A stretch of 64,000 bases of DNA from Dokdonella sp041395345 (GCF_041395345.1 NZ_JAWLAR010000001.1:1-64000), one strand, 5' to 3'; positions 26,259 through 35,061 are shown, numbered from the stretch's first letter. The notes: generated by a model from the letters alone, not told the origin. A program made the numbers and translations.

Positions 26259-26878
26259 GCCTTCCTCTCTTCTGACGCCCCACTACAATTCGATTGCAAG
26301 GTGAAATCCAATCTTGCTGCCTGGCCTGGGATGGCGGCGGTGGTGATCATGAAAACTCCCCCTTGAAACAGCGGCATTGTCCCATCTCGCTTCCTGATCC
26401 TGCCACCTGGTCAGTCCAATTTGCATGATTGGGTTATGCGGTGAAATGTACGCCGTGTATCGGGCATCTCGGCGTACTCCGTGGCGGTCCGCGCCAGGAA
26501 GGTGCGGGCAGGCCCGGTCTCCTCGGCTACCTGGCCATGGTGTCCATTGCATGGCCCTTGGATTCAAGCTCTCCACCCTTCGTGCTTGCGGGTCGTCGAG
26601 GTGGAATCGGGACTGGAGCGGTTCGGACGTTCGTCCGAGAATCGTCATGGATGGTGGACGGTCAGGCGGCCGGTCGACAGGCTCCCCGTGGGGCGACTAC
26701 ACTCGGGCCACCACCGCTTGCGTGCCTTGTGCGGTTCCGCGCCGACGGTCCTGACTGTCCTGAGGGCAATCAGGCGATGGCGGTTCGGAGGAGCTCGCCG
26801 CGACCATTCCGTTCGCGCAAGTCGCTGCATGCACGAGAGCCGCACCTGCTCGCGCCAGACCCAGCAGAGGAGATCGCC
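26259..26878. other. Intergenic stretch between cassettes and yegP-like gene
   Basis: I see no convincing gene in this roughly 620-base interval. A 39-codon minus-strand ORF at 26231-26350 has an excellent GGGGGAG ribosome binding site but overlaps the cassette gene start and codes for nothing recognisable. GTGGGGC on the minus strand at 26277-26283 could be a worn integron core site. The 3' half presumably carries the yegP-like promoter. Confidence 0.4.
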
Positions 26879-27208
26879 ATGTCCGGCCATTATGAAATCT
26901 CATCGAACGACAAAGGCCAGTTCTCGTTCGTGCTGAAGGCTTCCAATGGACAAGTCATCCTGCGCAGCCAGATGTACGAATCGAAGGGGGCCGCCCAGAC
27001 CGGGATCGCCTCGGTGCAAACGAATTCGCCATTGGATGAGCGCTATGAGTTGAGCGTCGCCAGCGACGGTCGGCCATACTTCAACCTGCATGCCGGCAAC
27101 CGTCAGGTGGTCGGTACCAGCCAGATGTATTCATCGGATGATGCGCGTGCGACCGGAATTGCATCGGTGAAGACCAACGGGCCCAGCACGGACGTGCGCG
27201 ACGCCTGA
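26879..27208 (+). CDS. YegP-like DUF1508 protein
   Basis: The 109-residue protein contains two tandem DUF1508 (UPF0339) repeats: YEISSNDKGQFSFVLKASNG with SQMYESKGAAQTGIASVQTN, and YELSVASDGRPYFNLHAGNR with SQMYSSDDARATGIASVKTN. Such small proteins form a compact alpha/beta fold and are usually soluble; their biological function is not established. GAGGAGATCGCC before the ATG at 26879 supports the start. It is followed by a strong bidirectional hairpin before the converging TPR-lipoprotein gene. Confidence 0.88.
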   Translation: MSGHYEISSNDKGQFSFVLKASNGQVILRSQMYESKGAAQTGIASVQTNSPLDERYELSVASDGRPYFNLHAGNRQVVGTSQMYSSDDARATGIASVKTNGPSTDVRDA

Positions 27209-27218
27209 TCGGAAAGCG

Positions 27219-27258
27219 ACGGGATCGGCCTGCTGCGCAACAAGCGCGCCGATCCCGT
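27219..27258. terminator. Bidirectional hairpin terminator
   Basis: A perfect 11-bp inverted repeat (ACGGGATCGGC at 27219-27229 and its complement at 27248-27258) with an 18-base loop lies between the convergent yegP-like and TPR-lipoprotein genes. There is no clear T-run, but the position fits a shared terminator. Confidence 0.6.
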
Positions 27259-27272
27259 GCCTGTCGAACCGA

Positions 27273-28976
27273 TCAGATCCTCGAAGACTCAAGCTCCACA
27301 TCGGCGAACTGCCAGGATTGCTCGAACAGCTTTACGGCCGCATCGGCTTCCTCGTTTCGCTGCTGCGCGCGCAAGCTCCGTGAGAGTCCGTACAGGCTCC
27401 ATCCGTTGAGTGGATTGCGCTCGAGTTCGGCCCGATACACCGCTTCGGCTCTAACGGGCTTGCCCGCATCGAGCAGGACGGCGCCGAGGGCGTGACGTGT
27501 CGGGGAGTGCCAGCCCGGCGGCTCGTCGTAGGGTATCTGATCCTCGATGATGACCGCTTCTTCCAGCGCCGCGATGGCGCCTTCGGTGTCCTTGTTGAGC
27601 AAGGCGACTTCCGCTTTCAGGCTGCGCTCGGCAATGTCGGCCGCATGGCTGATCGGATAGCGTTCCCAGACCAGGACAGCGCGAAGTTCCGGCGCTGCGA
27701 CCAGCGGTTGCATGGCGGCCAGGTGCTGCTCGGCATCCTCCTTGCGTCCTTGCCGGGCCGCTGCAATGCCCTGCGCGTAGTGCCAGATCACGCCCACGTA
27801 GGGAAGATCCGGCGCAGGATTGGGCAAGGCGGCAATTTCCTCCCAGCGCCCGAAGCGGACGCGATCGAACCAGGGCGTCAGCCAATAGTGCTGCATGGCT
27901 TCAAAACCTGGCGTTCGCAGGATCTCGGCATCAGCCGTGCGTTCGGCCGTATGCTCGGCGGCCTCGCGCGCCAGCGCACTGTTGCCTTCCATGCTCGCCG
28001 CGAACCAGAGGAAGTGATGATTGTGCGGCACATAGCCGAGCGGATACAGGCCATTGGCATTGCCCCTGCACACGGCCAGATAGGCATCATCCGCGCGGAT
28101 CGCCACCTGGTTGGCCAATACGGCGTCGTTCCAGCGCCCGACCCGCGCATAGATGTGGGCAGGCATGTGTACGAGGTGGCCGGAACCGGGGATCAGATCG
28201 CGCAGATGATCGGCAGCGGCCACACCGCGTTCGGGGTTGGCTGAGGCTTCAACCGCGTGCACGTACAGGTGCAGTGCACCGGCGTGGTCGGGGTTTCGCT
28301 CCATGATGGATTCAAGCAGGGAAACGATGTCGGCGGTATTTCCCTTCGGTTGGCGCTGCTCGTCGTAGTAGTCCCAGGGCTGCAGATTCATCAACGCTTC
28401 TGCATGGAGCGCGGTGGCATCGAGATCGTCGGGGCGCTCCTGGACCAACTTGCCGGTGGCCTCGGCGTATGCGCGATCCAGCGGTCCGCGGTCCTGCGGC
28501 GGCTTTTCGGCATAACGGGCGGACAATGCCTCGATGAAGGCCTGCTCGCGCGGAGTCGCGTTGACGGCCAGCGCGCGCGCCTTCTGCAGGCGATCCCAGG
28601 CCTTGGCATTGTTCGTCGGTTCCATGCCGGCATTGACATGCGGGCCGAGCACCAGCGATGCACCCCACCAGCACATCGCACAACCGGGGTCGATTTCGGC
28701 ACCGCGAAGAAACGATCGCTCGGCCGCATCGTGGTTGAAACCCCAGGCCAGCATCAGGCCCTGGTCAAACCAGCGTTGTACCTCGGGAACCGAAGTCGTT
28801 ATCGGGAAATGATAGTCGCCTAGACCTTCGATGAAGTTGGCGCCGAGATTGTCGTCAATCGGCACTTCAGTCGCTGGCGTCTGCGCAACCTTGTCATCGG
28901 ATCTTTCGGCGTTGTCACAGGCCACCAGAGCGGCCGTCCAGACAATCAGCAGGACCAGCATCGCATGGCGATTCAT
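27273..28976 (-). CDS. TPR-repeat lipoprotein
   Basis: The 567-residue protein has a lipoprotein signal (hydrophobic segment and lipobox ALVAC, with the lipidated Cys near residue 19). Many tetratricopeptide-like helical pairs follow, for example RWFDQGLMLAWGFNHDAAER near 70-90 and WSLYGLSRSLRAQQRNEEAD near the end. A CxxC (DPGCAMCWWGASL) lies near residue 100; it lacks the His of a haem c motif. Proteins of this family are widespread in bacterial envelopes with no proven function and probably serve as scaffolds. GGAGGAAA supports the start at 28976. The gene is monocistronic. Confidence 0.85.
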   Translation of the reverse strand: MNRHAMLVLLIVWTAALVACDNAERSDDKVAQTPATEVPIDDNLGANFIEGLGDYHFPITTSVPEVQRWFDQGLMLAWGFNHDAAERSFLRGAEIDPGCAMCWWGASLVLGPHVNAGMEPTNNAKAWDRLQKARALAVNATPREQAFIEALSARYAEKPPQDRGPLDRAYAEATGKLVQERPDDLDATALHAEALMNLQPWDYYDEQRQPKGNTADIVSLLESIMERNPDHAGALHLYVHAVEASANPERGVAAADHLRDLIPGSGHLVHMPAHIYARVGRWNDAVLANQVAIRADDAYLAVCRGNANGLYPLGYVPHNHHFLWFAASMEGNSALAREAAEHTAERTADAEILRTPGFEAMQHYWLTPWFDRVRFGRWEEIAALPNPAPDLPYVGVIWHYAQGIAAARQGRKEDAEQHLAAMQPLVAAPELRAVLVWERYPISHAADIAERSLKAEVALLNKDTEGAIAALEEAVIIEDQIPYDEPPGWHSPTRHALGAVLLDAGKPVRAEAVYRAELERNPLNGWSLYGLSRSLRAQQRNEEADAAVKLFEQSWQFADVELESSRI

Positions 28977-29259
28977 GACGCTTTTCCTCCGCAGTTGCAG
29001 GGGTTTCACGTTGTACGCCACCGCCTCGCGCTTCGCAAATCAATCCGCCAGATCGCGCCCCGACACCGGGGCGGGCTCGCTCTTGCCGCGCGGGAAGCCC
29101 GGCCGGAAACCGCTGCAGGAGTTCACCGTGGTCGCGAGTGCCGACAGACTCGTCGGCAACCCGCATGGCATGAGAGGATGGCGCGAATCCGGCGTCGCCT
29201 GCGGACGCAGCCGCGCTGGTACGCAATCCTGATCCGAACTGAAAGGCTGGCAGCACGCC

Positions 29260-29727
29260 ATGAACGAAAACGATTCCCGGCAAGCCATCATCGACGGCGA
29301 ACACCTCAGATTGCTCTCGATCGGCTACATCATTTCCGGCATTTTCAGCGCGCTGTTCTCGCTGATGGGCCTGATGTATGCGGTGATTGGCCTGGTCATG
29401 AGCCGCTTTTTCTCCGGCCTGGCGAAGGACAGCAACCATCCGGTCGAGGTGCCGCCAGAGTTCATGGGCACTTTCATCGCCCTGTTCGGCGGCGCATTCT
29501 TCCTGGTACTGGTTTCTCTGGCGCTGGCGAAGTTCTGGGCAGCCTCGCGCATCCGGCGACGCAAGTCGCGCGTCGCGATTCAGGTTGTCGCCGCCATCAC
29601 CTGCTTCGGCGTTCCCTATGGCACGATCCTCGGTGTCTGCACTTTCATGGTGATGAGCCGGAAAAGCGTCGTGGACGTGTTTGATGCAGTCGCGACTGCA
29701 GATGATCGGCAGATTGCGCCAGGTTGA
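29260..29727 (+). CDS. Small integral membrane protein
   Basis: The 155-residue product has three apparent membrane helices: about 20-48 (IGYIISGIFSALFSLMGLMY), about 70-92 (MGTFIALFGGAFFLVLVSLA) and about 107-130. A short basic RIRRRKS segment precedes the third helix. I know no function; comparable proteins are annotated only as membrane proteins. It stands alone, divergent from the TPR-lipoprotein gene across 283 bases that contain no other supported feature. The ribosome binding site is weak. Confidence 0.7.
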   Translation: MNENDSRQAIIDGEHLRLLSIGYIISGIFSALFSLMGLMYAVIGLVMSRFFSGLAKDSNHPVEVPPEFMGTFIALFGGAFFLVLVSLALAKFWAASRIRRRKSRVAIQVVAAITCFGVPYGTILGVCTFMVMSRKSVVDVFDAVATADDRQIAPG

Positions 29728-29784
29728 GCCGCCGGCAGACGGCACTACTCTCGAACTGCGTCAGTCGACAGCCCTCCGGCCGGC

Positions 29785-31146
29785 TCAGCGTGAACGGCTG
29801 ACGGGGGAAGCCGCCAGGTCGTCGACCCGCGGAATCAGGTGGGGCCTGGTCTGGCGTCCGTCCAGGTAGCGAAATTTCCTGCCATCAAACACACCATCCT
29901 GTTCGAGCATGATGCGGATATCCTTGTTCCATTCGGGAATGTCCGAAGCAGCGTTGAGTTCGATCGAATAGACCGTATCGGCGTGCATCGGGAAGTCGCC
30001 GCTGCCCGGCACGCCTTCCTGTTTGTCCCACATGCCGATGGTGGGTCCGGCGGCATGTCCGTGACTGCCCAGTGGATGCGTGTAGATGCTGGCCTTGATG
30101 CCTTCCTTCTTCGCCTGTGCGAGCGAGGCGGCGAGTATCTGGTTGCCTGTGCTGCCGAGGGCGAAATGGCCGACAAGGATGTCCTGCAAGCGATTGGCCC
30201 TTTCGAATGCGCTGGCGATGCTGGCGGGAACCTCGGTTTCACCCGGGCGCAAGACGTAGGCGTGTTCCTGTACGTCGGTATTCAGGCGCAGATAGGTGAT
30301 TCCGAAATCGACGTGCAGCAGGTCGCCTCCGCGGATGATCGCTTCGGCCGGATGATCGATGAAGCTCTTCAGATGATCGAAGCTTGTACCGTCGTTGCGC
30401 TGGATCGAGACGGTCGGGTGGAACCAGGTATCGAGACCGAGATCGCTGACGCGCTGGCGCAGCCACCAGACCACGTCGTCGCTGCTCGTGATGCCGGGCG
30501 TGATGACCTGCCCGGAAAACGCTTCGGCGATGATCGAATGGGTGATACGCACGAGTTGCGGGTAGATCTGCAACTCGCGTTCGGTGCGCGTTTCCAGCCA
30601 GGCAACGGCGAGATCCTGCGCAGACACCAGTCGATCGCGATAGCGCTCGGGCAAGGCTTTCACGAGAGCGGTGTAGTCGGTGCGCACGAGGCCATCCGCG
30701 TGGGCGAAGTCCTCGGATTCGTTGATCGCAATATTCTTCGGATCGCGTGTCTCGACGATATGGGCCAGCGCTTTCCATTGATCCGGAAACCTGTCCATGT
30801 CCCAGGCCGCGGTGATGCTGTCTCCGACGCTGTAGCGTGCGACAGCGAGCTTTTCGTAGTTGCCCTTGCCGGGATTGTTGTAGAACACGAGGATGGTTCG
30901 CCGGCGCGCATTGAGCCAGGTTGCCGGCAACATCGTGCGCAGCACGGGATCTTCGTTGTACTCGCGCGAGACGACGATCCACATCTCGATACCCGTGCGC
31001 TGCATCAGCGCTGGCAACAGCGTATCCAGGCGCTCGGCAAGGATCTCGTCGACAACCCTTGCCTGTTCGCGCTTGTCGAGTATCTGAGCGAAAGCGTGAG
31101 GTGTACCTGCGACAAGCAGGGCGAGAAAAAACAGCAGTGTCTTCAT
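29785..31146 (-). CDS. Exported M24-family metallopeptidase
   Basis: The 453-residue protein has a signal peptide (about 1-20) and resembles Xaa-Pro aminopeptidases. An N-terminal creatinase-like domain contains QRTGIEMWIVVSREYNEDPV near 42-61. The C-terminal pita-bread domain shows candidate dinuclear-metal ligands: Asp in LLHVDFGITY, Asp in LNTDVQEHA, His in THPLGSHGHAAG, Glu in VYSIELNAAS and Glu in IMLEQDGVFDG. The exported location is inferred from the signal peptide. The next gene upstream on the same strand codes for an M1 aminopeptidase, suggesting shared use in peptide scavenging. The start at 31146 is fixed by the signal peptide; no clear ribosome binding site. Confidence 0.87.
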   Translation of the reverse strand: MKTLLFFLALLVAGTPHAFAQILDKREQARVVDEILAERLDTLLPALMQRTGIEMWIVVSREYNEDPVLRTMLPATWLNARRRTILVFYNNPGKGNYEKLAVARYSVGDSITAAWDMDRFPDQWKALAHIVETRDPKNIAINESEDFAHADGLVRTDYTALVKALPERYRDRLVSAQDLAVAWLETRTERELQIYPQLVRITHSIIAEAFSGQVITPGITSSDDVVWWLRQRVSDLGLDTWFHPTVSIQRNDGTSFDHLKSFIDHPAEAIIRGGDLLHVDFGITYLRLNTDVQEHAYVLRPGETEVPASIASAFERANRLQDILVGHFALGSTGNQILAASLAQAKKEGIKASIYTHPLGSHGHAAGPTIGMWDKQEGVPGSGDFPMHADTVYSIELNAASDIPEWNKDIRIMLEQDGVFDGRKFRYLDGRQTRPHLIPRVDDLAASPVSRSR

Positions 31147-31319
31147 GGGGCAGACCGGCCAGTGCGTGGAACTGCAGCGTGTCATCGTGCGCCGTGCACA
31201 GCAAGGCTTGTGGACGGCCACGACAATTCATCCGCTTCCGTACAATCAAGGATGCCGGGCGGGCCGGATGGGGCAACACGCGCGCTTCAGACTCCCGCAT
31301 CGCCCGCACCTTGACCCGA

Positions 31320-31340
31320 CCCTCTCCCGACCGGAGAGGG
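31320..31340 (-). terminator. Hairpin 3' of the M1 aminopeptidase gene
   Basis: A perfect 8-bp stem, CCCTCTCC/GGAGAGGG, with a five-base loop lies 14 bases downstream of the aminopeptidase stop codon. It has no T-run and may be a processing or stabilising hairpin; CCCTCTCC-type palindromes are common between genes in Xanthomonadales. Confidence 0.45.
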
Positions 31341-31354
31341 TGGGAATCGAGAAA

Positions 31355-33199
31355 TTACAGGCCCAGCACTTTTTCGACGCTGCCCTGGGTCATCGGGTGA
31401 TAGCCGGGTTTGGCCCTGGCATAGACCTCGATCGCGAAGGCCTTGCCATCCGGGGTCCTGGCCAGCTCCTCGTAGATCGGCACGACCAGCTTGCGGCGCC
31501 CGATGCGTTCGATGAAGGCCGCAATCTGCGGACGTGCGTCGGTGTAGCCAGCACGCACGGTCGCCACGTACCAGCGGAACGCGATCTCGCCGTTGCCGCT
31601 GTTGCTGAGGTTCCAGGCATCGTCGAGCGCCTTGATCTGCGCGATTTCGGGCGTCTCCGGCAGCGCGTTGATGAAACGCAGCCACTCGAGGGTTACCCAG
31701 TCCTTTGCCTGGATGTCCTTCGCCGCGAGATTGCCCGCAATAAAGTCGGCCGCGGCCTTGTCGACCGCATCGAAGCGTGCCGAATGCGCCACGGGTGCAT
31801 TCGACGGTATGCCCGGCAGGTGCAGCCACGCATCAATCTCGGCCGAACTGACCTTGCCGAGGTGCTTCTTCTCGAGATTCTCGCTGTAGAACTCGAGGAA
31901 CTCGGTGCTGGTAATGCTCTGGAAGGCGAAGTGGTCGAAATAGGCACGCAGGAACGGATCGAACACATCACGCCCGTAGCGCGATTCGAGAAAACGCAGG
32001 AACCAGCGCCCCTTGTCATAAGGTACTCCGGACAGTCCCTCGTCGGGATCGATGCCGTCCAGATCGGTCACCAGCAGCTGCTGCTCGGGCGTCATGCCCT
32101 GCATTTCGACCAGCAACTCCTGATCATCGACAACCAGTTGCATGGTCGCGACTTCCTTGCCATACAGCTCCTCGACGATGCGGTTTTCCACGTAGGTCGT
32201 GAAACCCTCGTTCATCCACATGTGTTCAGCGCTGGCATTGGTGACGAGATTGCCCGACCAGGAATGCGCCAGCTCGTGTGCGATCAGTCCAACCAGACTC
32301 TTGTCGCCGGCGAGAATGGTCGGCGTGGCGAAGGTCAGGCGCGGATTCTCCATGCCGCCGAATGGAAAGCTGGCCGGCAGGATCAGGATGTCGTAACGCT
32401 CCCATCGATACGGTCCATACAGCTTTTCGGTCGCCTCGATCATCTTCTCGGTGTCTTCGAGTTCCTTCGCTGCCGCGGCAATCACGCTCGGCTCCGCAAA
32501 CACGGCGGTACGCGGGCCGGTCACGCGCACATCGAGTTCGCCGACGGCAATCGCGAGAAGGTAGGAGGGAATCGGCTGCTTCATGACGAACCGGTAGTCG
32601 CCATCGAGCCGGTGCTTGACGTCGTTGTCGGCGCTCATGACCACGCGCAGCGGCTTTGGCGCCTTGACATGCGCGGTGTAGGTGAAGCGCACCGAGGGCG
32701 TGTCCTGCAGCGGGATCCAGCTGCGCGCATGGATCGCCTGCGACTGCGAGAACATGAACGGCTGCTTCTTGCTCGCCGTCTGCTGCGGACTCATCCATTG
32801 CAAGCCCGAGGCTTCTGGCGAGGTCCGGTAGCGGATACGCACGTTCGGGACCTGGTCCTTCAGCGCGATGCGCAGAGCCGAACCGAAGATCGGATCGCGC
32901 GGATCGAGGCTGAAGTCCGCATCCTGCTCCCTGCCCTGGGCATCAACGGCCTTGACCGACTCGATGTCGAGGTCGCGCGTATCCAGGACCAGGCTGCGCG
33001 CATCGGCATCGTGCCAGGCGAGCGAGAGATCGGCCGTCGCGAGCAGCTTCTTCGTGGGGAAGTCCACTTCGATATCGAGGTCGAGCGCGGTCATGCTCAC
33101 CCTGGAGGGTTCCGCATAGCTATGCGGGTCGACCTCGGCATGAGCCACGACGACGTTCAGGAACAGGAAAAGGATGCAAGGCCAGAACAGTGTTTTCAT
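31355..33199 (-). CDS. Exported M1-family aminopeptidase
   Basis: The 614-residue zinc metallopeptidase has a signal peptide (about 1-21). The M1 signatures are the exopeptidase motif FGGMENPRLTFA near residue 285, the zinc-binding HELAHSWSGN near 311, and the downstream Glu ligand in MWMNEGFTTYVENR. The domain order (beta-sheet N-domain, catalytic domain, helical C-domain) is that of leukotriene A4 hydrolase-like aminopeptidases. It trims N-terminal residues from peptides, probably in the periplasm or outside the cell. GGAGGAATC before 33199 fixes the start. It is divergent from the LuxR-type gene across 143 bases, which probably hold both promoters. Confidence 0.92.
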   Translation of the reverse strand: MKTLFWPCILFLFLNVVVAHAEVDPHSYAEPSRVSMTALDLDIEVDFPTKKLLATADLSLAWHDADARSLVLDTRDLDIESVKAVDAQGREQDADFSLDPRDPIFGSALRIALKDQVPNVRIRYRTSPEASGLQWMSPQQTASKKQPFMFSQSQAIHARSWIPLQDTPSVRFTYTAHVKAPKPLRVVMSADNDVKHRLDGDYRFVMKQPIPSYLLAIAVGELDVRVTGPRTAVFAEPSVIAAAAKELEDTEKMIEATEKLYGPYRWERYDILILPASFPFGGMENPRLTFATPTILAGDKSLVGLIAHELAHSWSGNLVTNASAEHMWMNEGFTTYVENRIVEELYGKEVATMQLVVDDQELLVEMQGMTPEQQLLVTDLDGIDPDEGLSGVPYDKGRWFLRFLESRYGRDVFDPFLRAYFDHFAFQSITSTEFLEFYSENLEKKHLGKVSSAEIDAWLHLPGIPSNAPVAHSARFDAVDKAAADFIAGNLAAKDIQAKDWVTLEWLRFINALPETPEIAQIKALDDAWNLSNSGNGEIAFRWYVATVRAGYTDARPQIAAFIERIGRRKLVVPIYEELARTPDGKAFAIEVYARAKPGYHPMTQGSVEKVLGL

Positions 33200-33322
33200 G
33201 ATTCCTCCGTTACAGACCGCCCAGTATGCCATTGCCAGGCCGACCCTTCGCACGCGCATGGCCGGGAAACGCGCCGTCAGCTGAACGCGCGGGCGGACTT
33301 GCGCAGCCAAAGTGCGTATATT

Positions 33323-33334
33323 CCCCTGCAGGGG
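33323..33334. promoter_or_regulatory. Perfect palindrome overlapping the luxR-type ribosome binding site
   Basis: CCCCTGCAGGGG lies 8 bases before the ATG of the LuxR-type gene. Its right half supplies the purine-rich Shine-Dalgarno. In RNA it could form a hairpin hiding the site; in DNA it could be an operator. Either use is inference. Confidence 0.5.
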
Positions 33335-33342
33335 GTTTTGCC

Positions 33343-34050
33343 ATGCTTGATCAATGGGCCAGTCTGCAGAGTCTGCTCGAGTGCGACTCGACAGAAAGCT
33401 TGCGCGCGGAAGCCAGTCGCCAGATTCGCCGGCTCGGCTTCGAGAACTGGAACTATTCCAGCGCGAATGCCGCGCATCAGATTCCCGAGCGCCTGAACGC
33501 CTACCCGCCCGCCTGGACCGCCCACTACCGGCGGCAGGGCTACCTCGAGATCGATCCGGTCGTCGACCATTGTCGACACCGCTCGACGCCGTGTCTGTGG
33601 GCGTCGGATCCGCAGGCACGCCGCGCCGGCTATCTGACCGACTACTTTCGCGAAGCGGCGGATTACGGATTGCGCGCCGGCATCGGCCTGCCCTTGCATG
33701 GTCCGGGCGGACACACCGGCATGATTTCCGTGGCCACTGACAACAACGCACGAGCGGGCGAGAACCTGCACCATCTGGGCGACCTGCAGCTTCTTGCTTC
33801 GTTCATGTACGAGGCCGGCCATCGGATTCTGTGCGAATCGGCGCAGCAAGAAGTGCATCTGACCTCGCGCGAGCAGGATTGCCTGCGCTGGGCGGCCGAA
33901 GGCAAGACCAGCTGGGAAATCGGCCAGTTGCTGGGCATTGGAGAGCGGACCGTCGTTTTCCATCTGCAGAATGCCGCACGCAAGCTGGGCGTCCTCGGCC
34001 GCCGCCAGGCCATCGCCAAGGCGCTTGCGCTGCAATTGATCACCCTCTAG
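33343..34050 (+). CDS. LuxR-type quorum-sensing regulator (solo)
   Basis: The 235-residue protein has an N-terminal autoinducer-binding domain and a C-terminal GerE-type helix-turn-helix. Family residues are recognisable: Trp and Tyr in WTAHYRRQGYLEIDPVVDHC near residues 58-77, the Asp-Pro pair in the same stretch, Trp in PCLWASDPQA near 83, and Gly in GLRAGIGLPLHGPGGHTG near 108. The HTH reads LTSREQDCLRWAAEGKTSWE and IGERTVVFHLQNAARKLGV. No luxI-type synthase lies in the window, so it is a LuxR solo that may answer to exogenous acyl-homoserine lactones or other ligands. The ATG at 33343 follows a palindromic AGGGGG ribosome binding site. A lux-box-like dyad lies 33 bases after its stop. Confidence 0.85.
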   Translation: MLDQWASLQSLLECDSTESLRAEASRQIRRLGFENWNYSSANAAHQIPERLNAYPPAWTAHYRRQGYLEIDPVVDHCRHRSTPCLWASDPQARRAGYLTDYFREAADYGLRAGIGLPLHGPGGHTGMISVATDNNARAGENLHHLGDLQLLASFMYEAGHRILCESAQQEVHLTSREQDCLRWAAEGKTSWEIGQLLGIGERTVVFHLQNAARKLGVLGRRQAIAKALALQLITL

Positions 34051-34082
34051 GCGGCGCGAACCACAGTTGTTTCCTCTCGTCA

Positions 34083-34102
34083 AGCTGTAAGAACTTACAG
34101 CT
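34083..34102. promoter_or_regulatory. lux-box-like 20-bp dyad
   Basis: AGCTGTAAGAACTTACAGCT has perfect 9-base arms around AA and closely resembles the Vibrio fischeri lux box as I remember it (ACCTGTAGGATCGTACAGGT). It lies 33 bases after the LuxR-type gene, so it is a candidate binding site for that protein. An alternative is an mRNA hairpin, although no T-run follows. Confidence 0.55.
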
Positions 34103-34170
34103 ATCGCGAGCCCGGCCAGGCAGGCATGCTTGGGCCCGTGCTCGGCCACGCCGGCACGCCAGTCCCCCTA

Positions 34171-34235
34171 GTCGGACGAGGGGAGAACGGTTCGCAGGAT
34201 GCGGTCCGCTCCTCGTCCGACTTCTTTCTTTCCCC
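34171..34235 (+). terminator. Rho-independent-type terminator
   Basis: A perfect 11-bp stem (GTCGGACGAGG at 34171-34181, complement at 34211-34221) with a 29-base loop is followed on the plus strand by TTCTTTCTTTCCCC. It can end transcription of the LuxR-type gene, or of a short transcript starting near the dyad at 34083, before the converging ubiE. Confidence 0.65.
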
Positions 34236-34296
34236 TTCGCAATCCCGCGCTCGCGCCCCCTGGCGGCGGCATATCGCGCTTTGGATCGGGATGCAG

Positions 34297-35046
34297 CTAG
34301 ATCCTGTAACCGCGATGGATAGCGACAATACCGGCCGAGAGATTGCGCACGTCGACGCGTGACAGGCCTGCCGCTTCCATCATCGCCTTGAGCGTTGCCT
34401 GGTCGGGATGCTTGCGGATCGACTCGGACAGATACCGGTAGCTGGAATCGTCACCGGCAATGAGTTTGCCGAGTCGTGGCATGACGGAAAACGAATGGAA
34501 ATCGTACAGCGGCTTCAGCAGCGGCTCACGCAAGGTCGAGAATTCGAGCACGAGTGCGCGACCGCCGATCTTGAGTACGCGGTGGATCTCGGCCAGCGCG
34601 CTTTCCTTGCGCGTCACATTGCGCAGGCCAAAGGCCATGGTCACGCAATCGAAACTCCGGTCCGGAAACGGCAGTGCTTCGGCATCCACCTGGGCGTAGT
34701 CGAGACCGCGCAACAAGCCACGATCGATCAGGCGATCACGGCCGACCCGCAGCATGTCGCCATTGATGTCGGCGATGACTATGCGTCCGTCCGCCCCCAC
34801 CCTGGGCAGCAACAAGGCCGCTATATCGCCCGTCCCGCCGGCCAGGTCGAGCACGACATCGCCCGCACGCACGCCACTGGTCGCGACGAAGTGGCGCTTC
34901 CAGAGGCGGTGGATACCGAACGACATGAGGTCGTTCATGATGTCGTACTTGCGCGCCACCGATGTGAACACTTCGCCGACCAGACGCGCCTTGTCGTCCT
35001 CGGCAACTTCGCGAAAACCGAAGTGGGTTGTGCCTTGCTTGCTCAT
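34297..35046 (-). CDS. ubiE: Ubiquinone/menaquinone biosynthesis C-methyltransferase
   Basis: UbiE uses S-adenosylmethionine to C-methylate the demethylmenaquinone or 2-polyprenyl-6-methoxybenzoquinol ring. The 249-residue protein shows FGFREVAEDDKARLVGEVFT and YDIMNDLMSFGIHRLWKR at the start, the SAM motif VVLDLAGGTGDIAALL, the motif ALPFPDRSFDCVTMAFGLRN, and the C-terminal SAGIVAIHRGYRI. All are family signatures, and length matches. The start at 35046 is placed at MSKQGTTHFGF; no strong ribosome binding site is visible. The region upstream carries GGGAAT-type repeats, and the gene converges on the LuxR-type gene. Confidence 0.95.
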   Translation of the reverse strand: MSKQGTTHFGFREVAEDDKARLVGEVFTSVARKYDIMNDLMSFGIHRLWKRHFVATSGVRAGDVVLDLAGGTGDIAALLLPRVGADGRIVIADINGDMLRVGRDRLIDRGLLRGLDYAQVDAEALPFPDRSFDCVTMAFGLRNVTRKESALAEIHRVLKIGGRALVLEFSTLREPLLKPLYDFHSFSVMPRLGKLIAGDDSSYRYLSESIRKHPDQATLKAMMEAAGLSRVDVRNLSAGIVAIHRGYRI

Positions 35047-35061
35047 GCGCACATGGTAGCT

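Noticed and set aside
26231..26350. 39-codon minus-strand ORF with a GGGGGAG ribosome binding site
   Set aside because: It overlaps the start of the cassette gene in another frame and encodes nothing recognisable. The ribosome binding site alone is not enough; described only in the note on the intergenic stretch.
28660..28695. CxxC in the TPR lipoprotein as a cytochrome c haem site
   Set aside because: The motif is CAMCW and lacks the histidine required for a haem c attachment site.
29725..29787. Imperfect inverted repeat between the convergent genes at 29260 and 29785 as a terminator
   Set aside because: The stem has a bulge and the loop is about 40 bases, so the fold is doubtful.
33343..34050. 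Search for a luxI-type synthase next to the LuxR-type gene
   Set aside because: Neighbouring genes code for an M1 peptidase and ubiE; no synthase motif was seen in the window.
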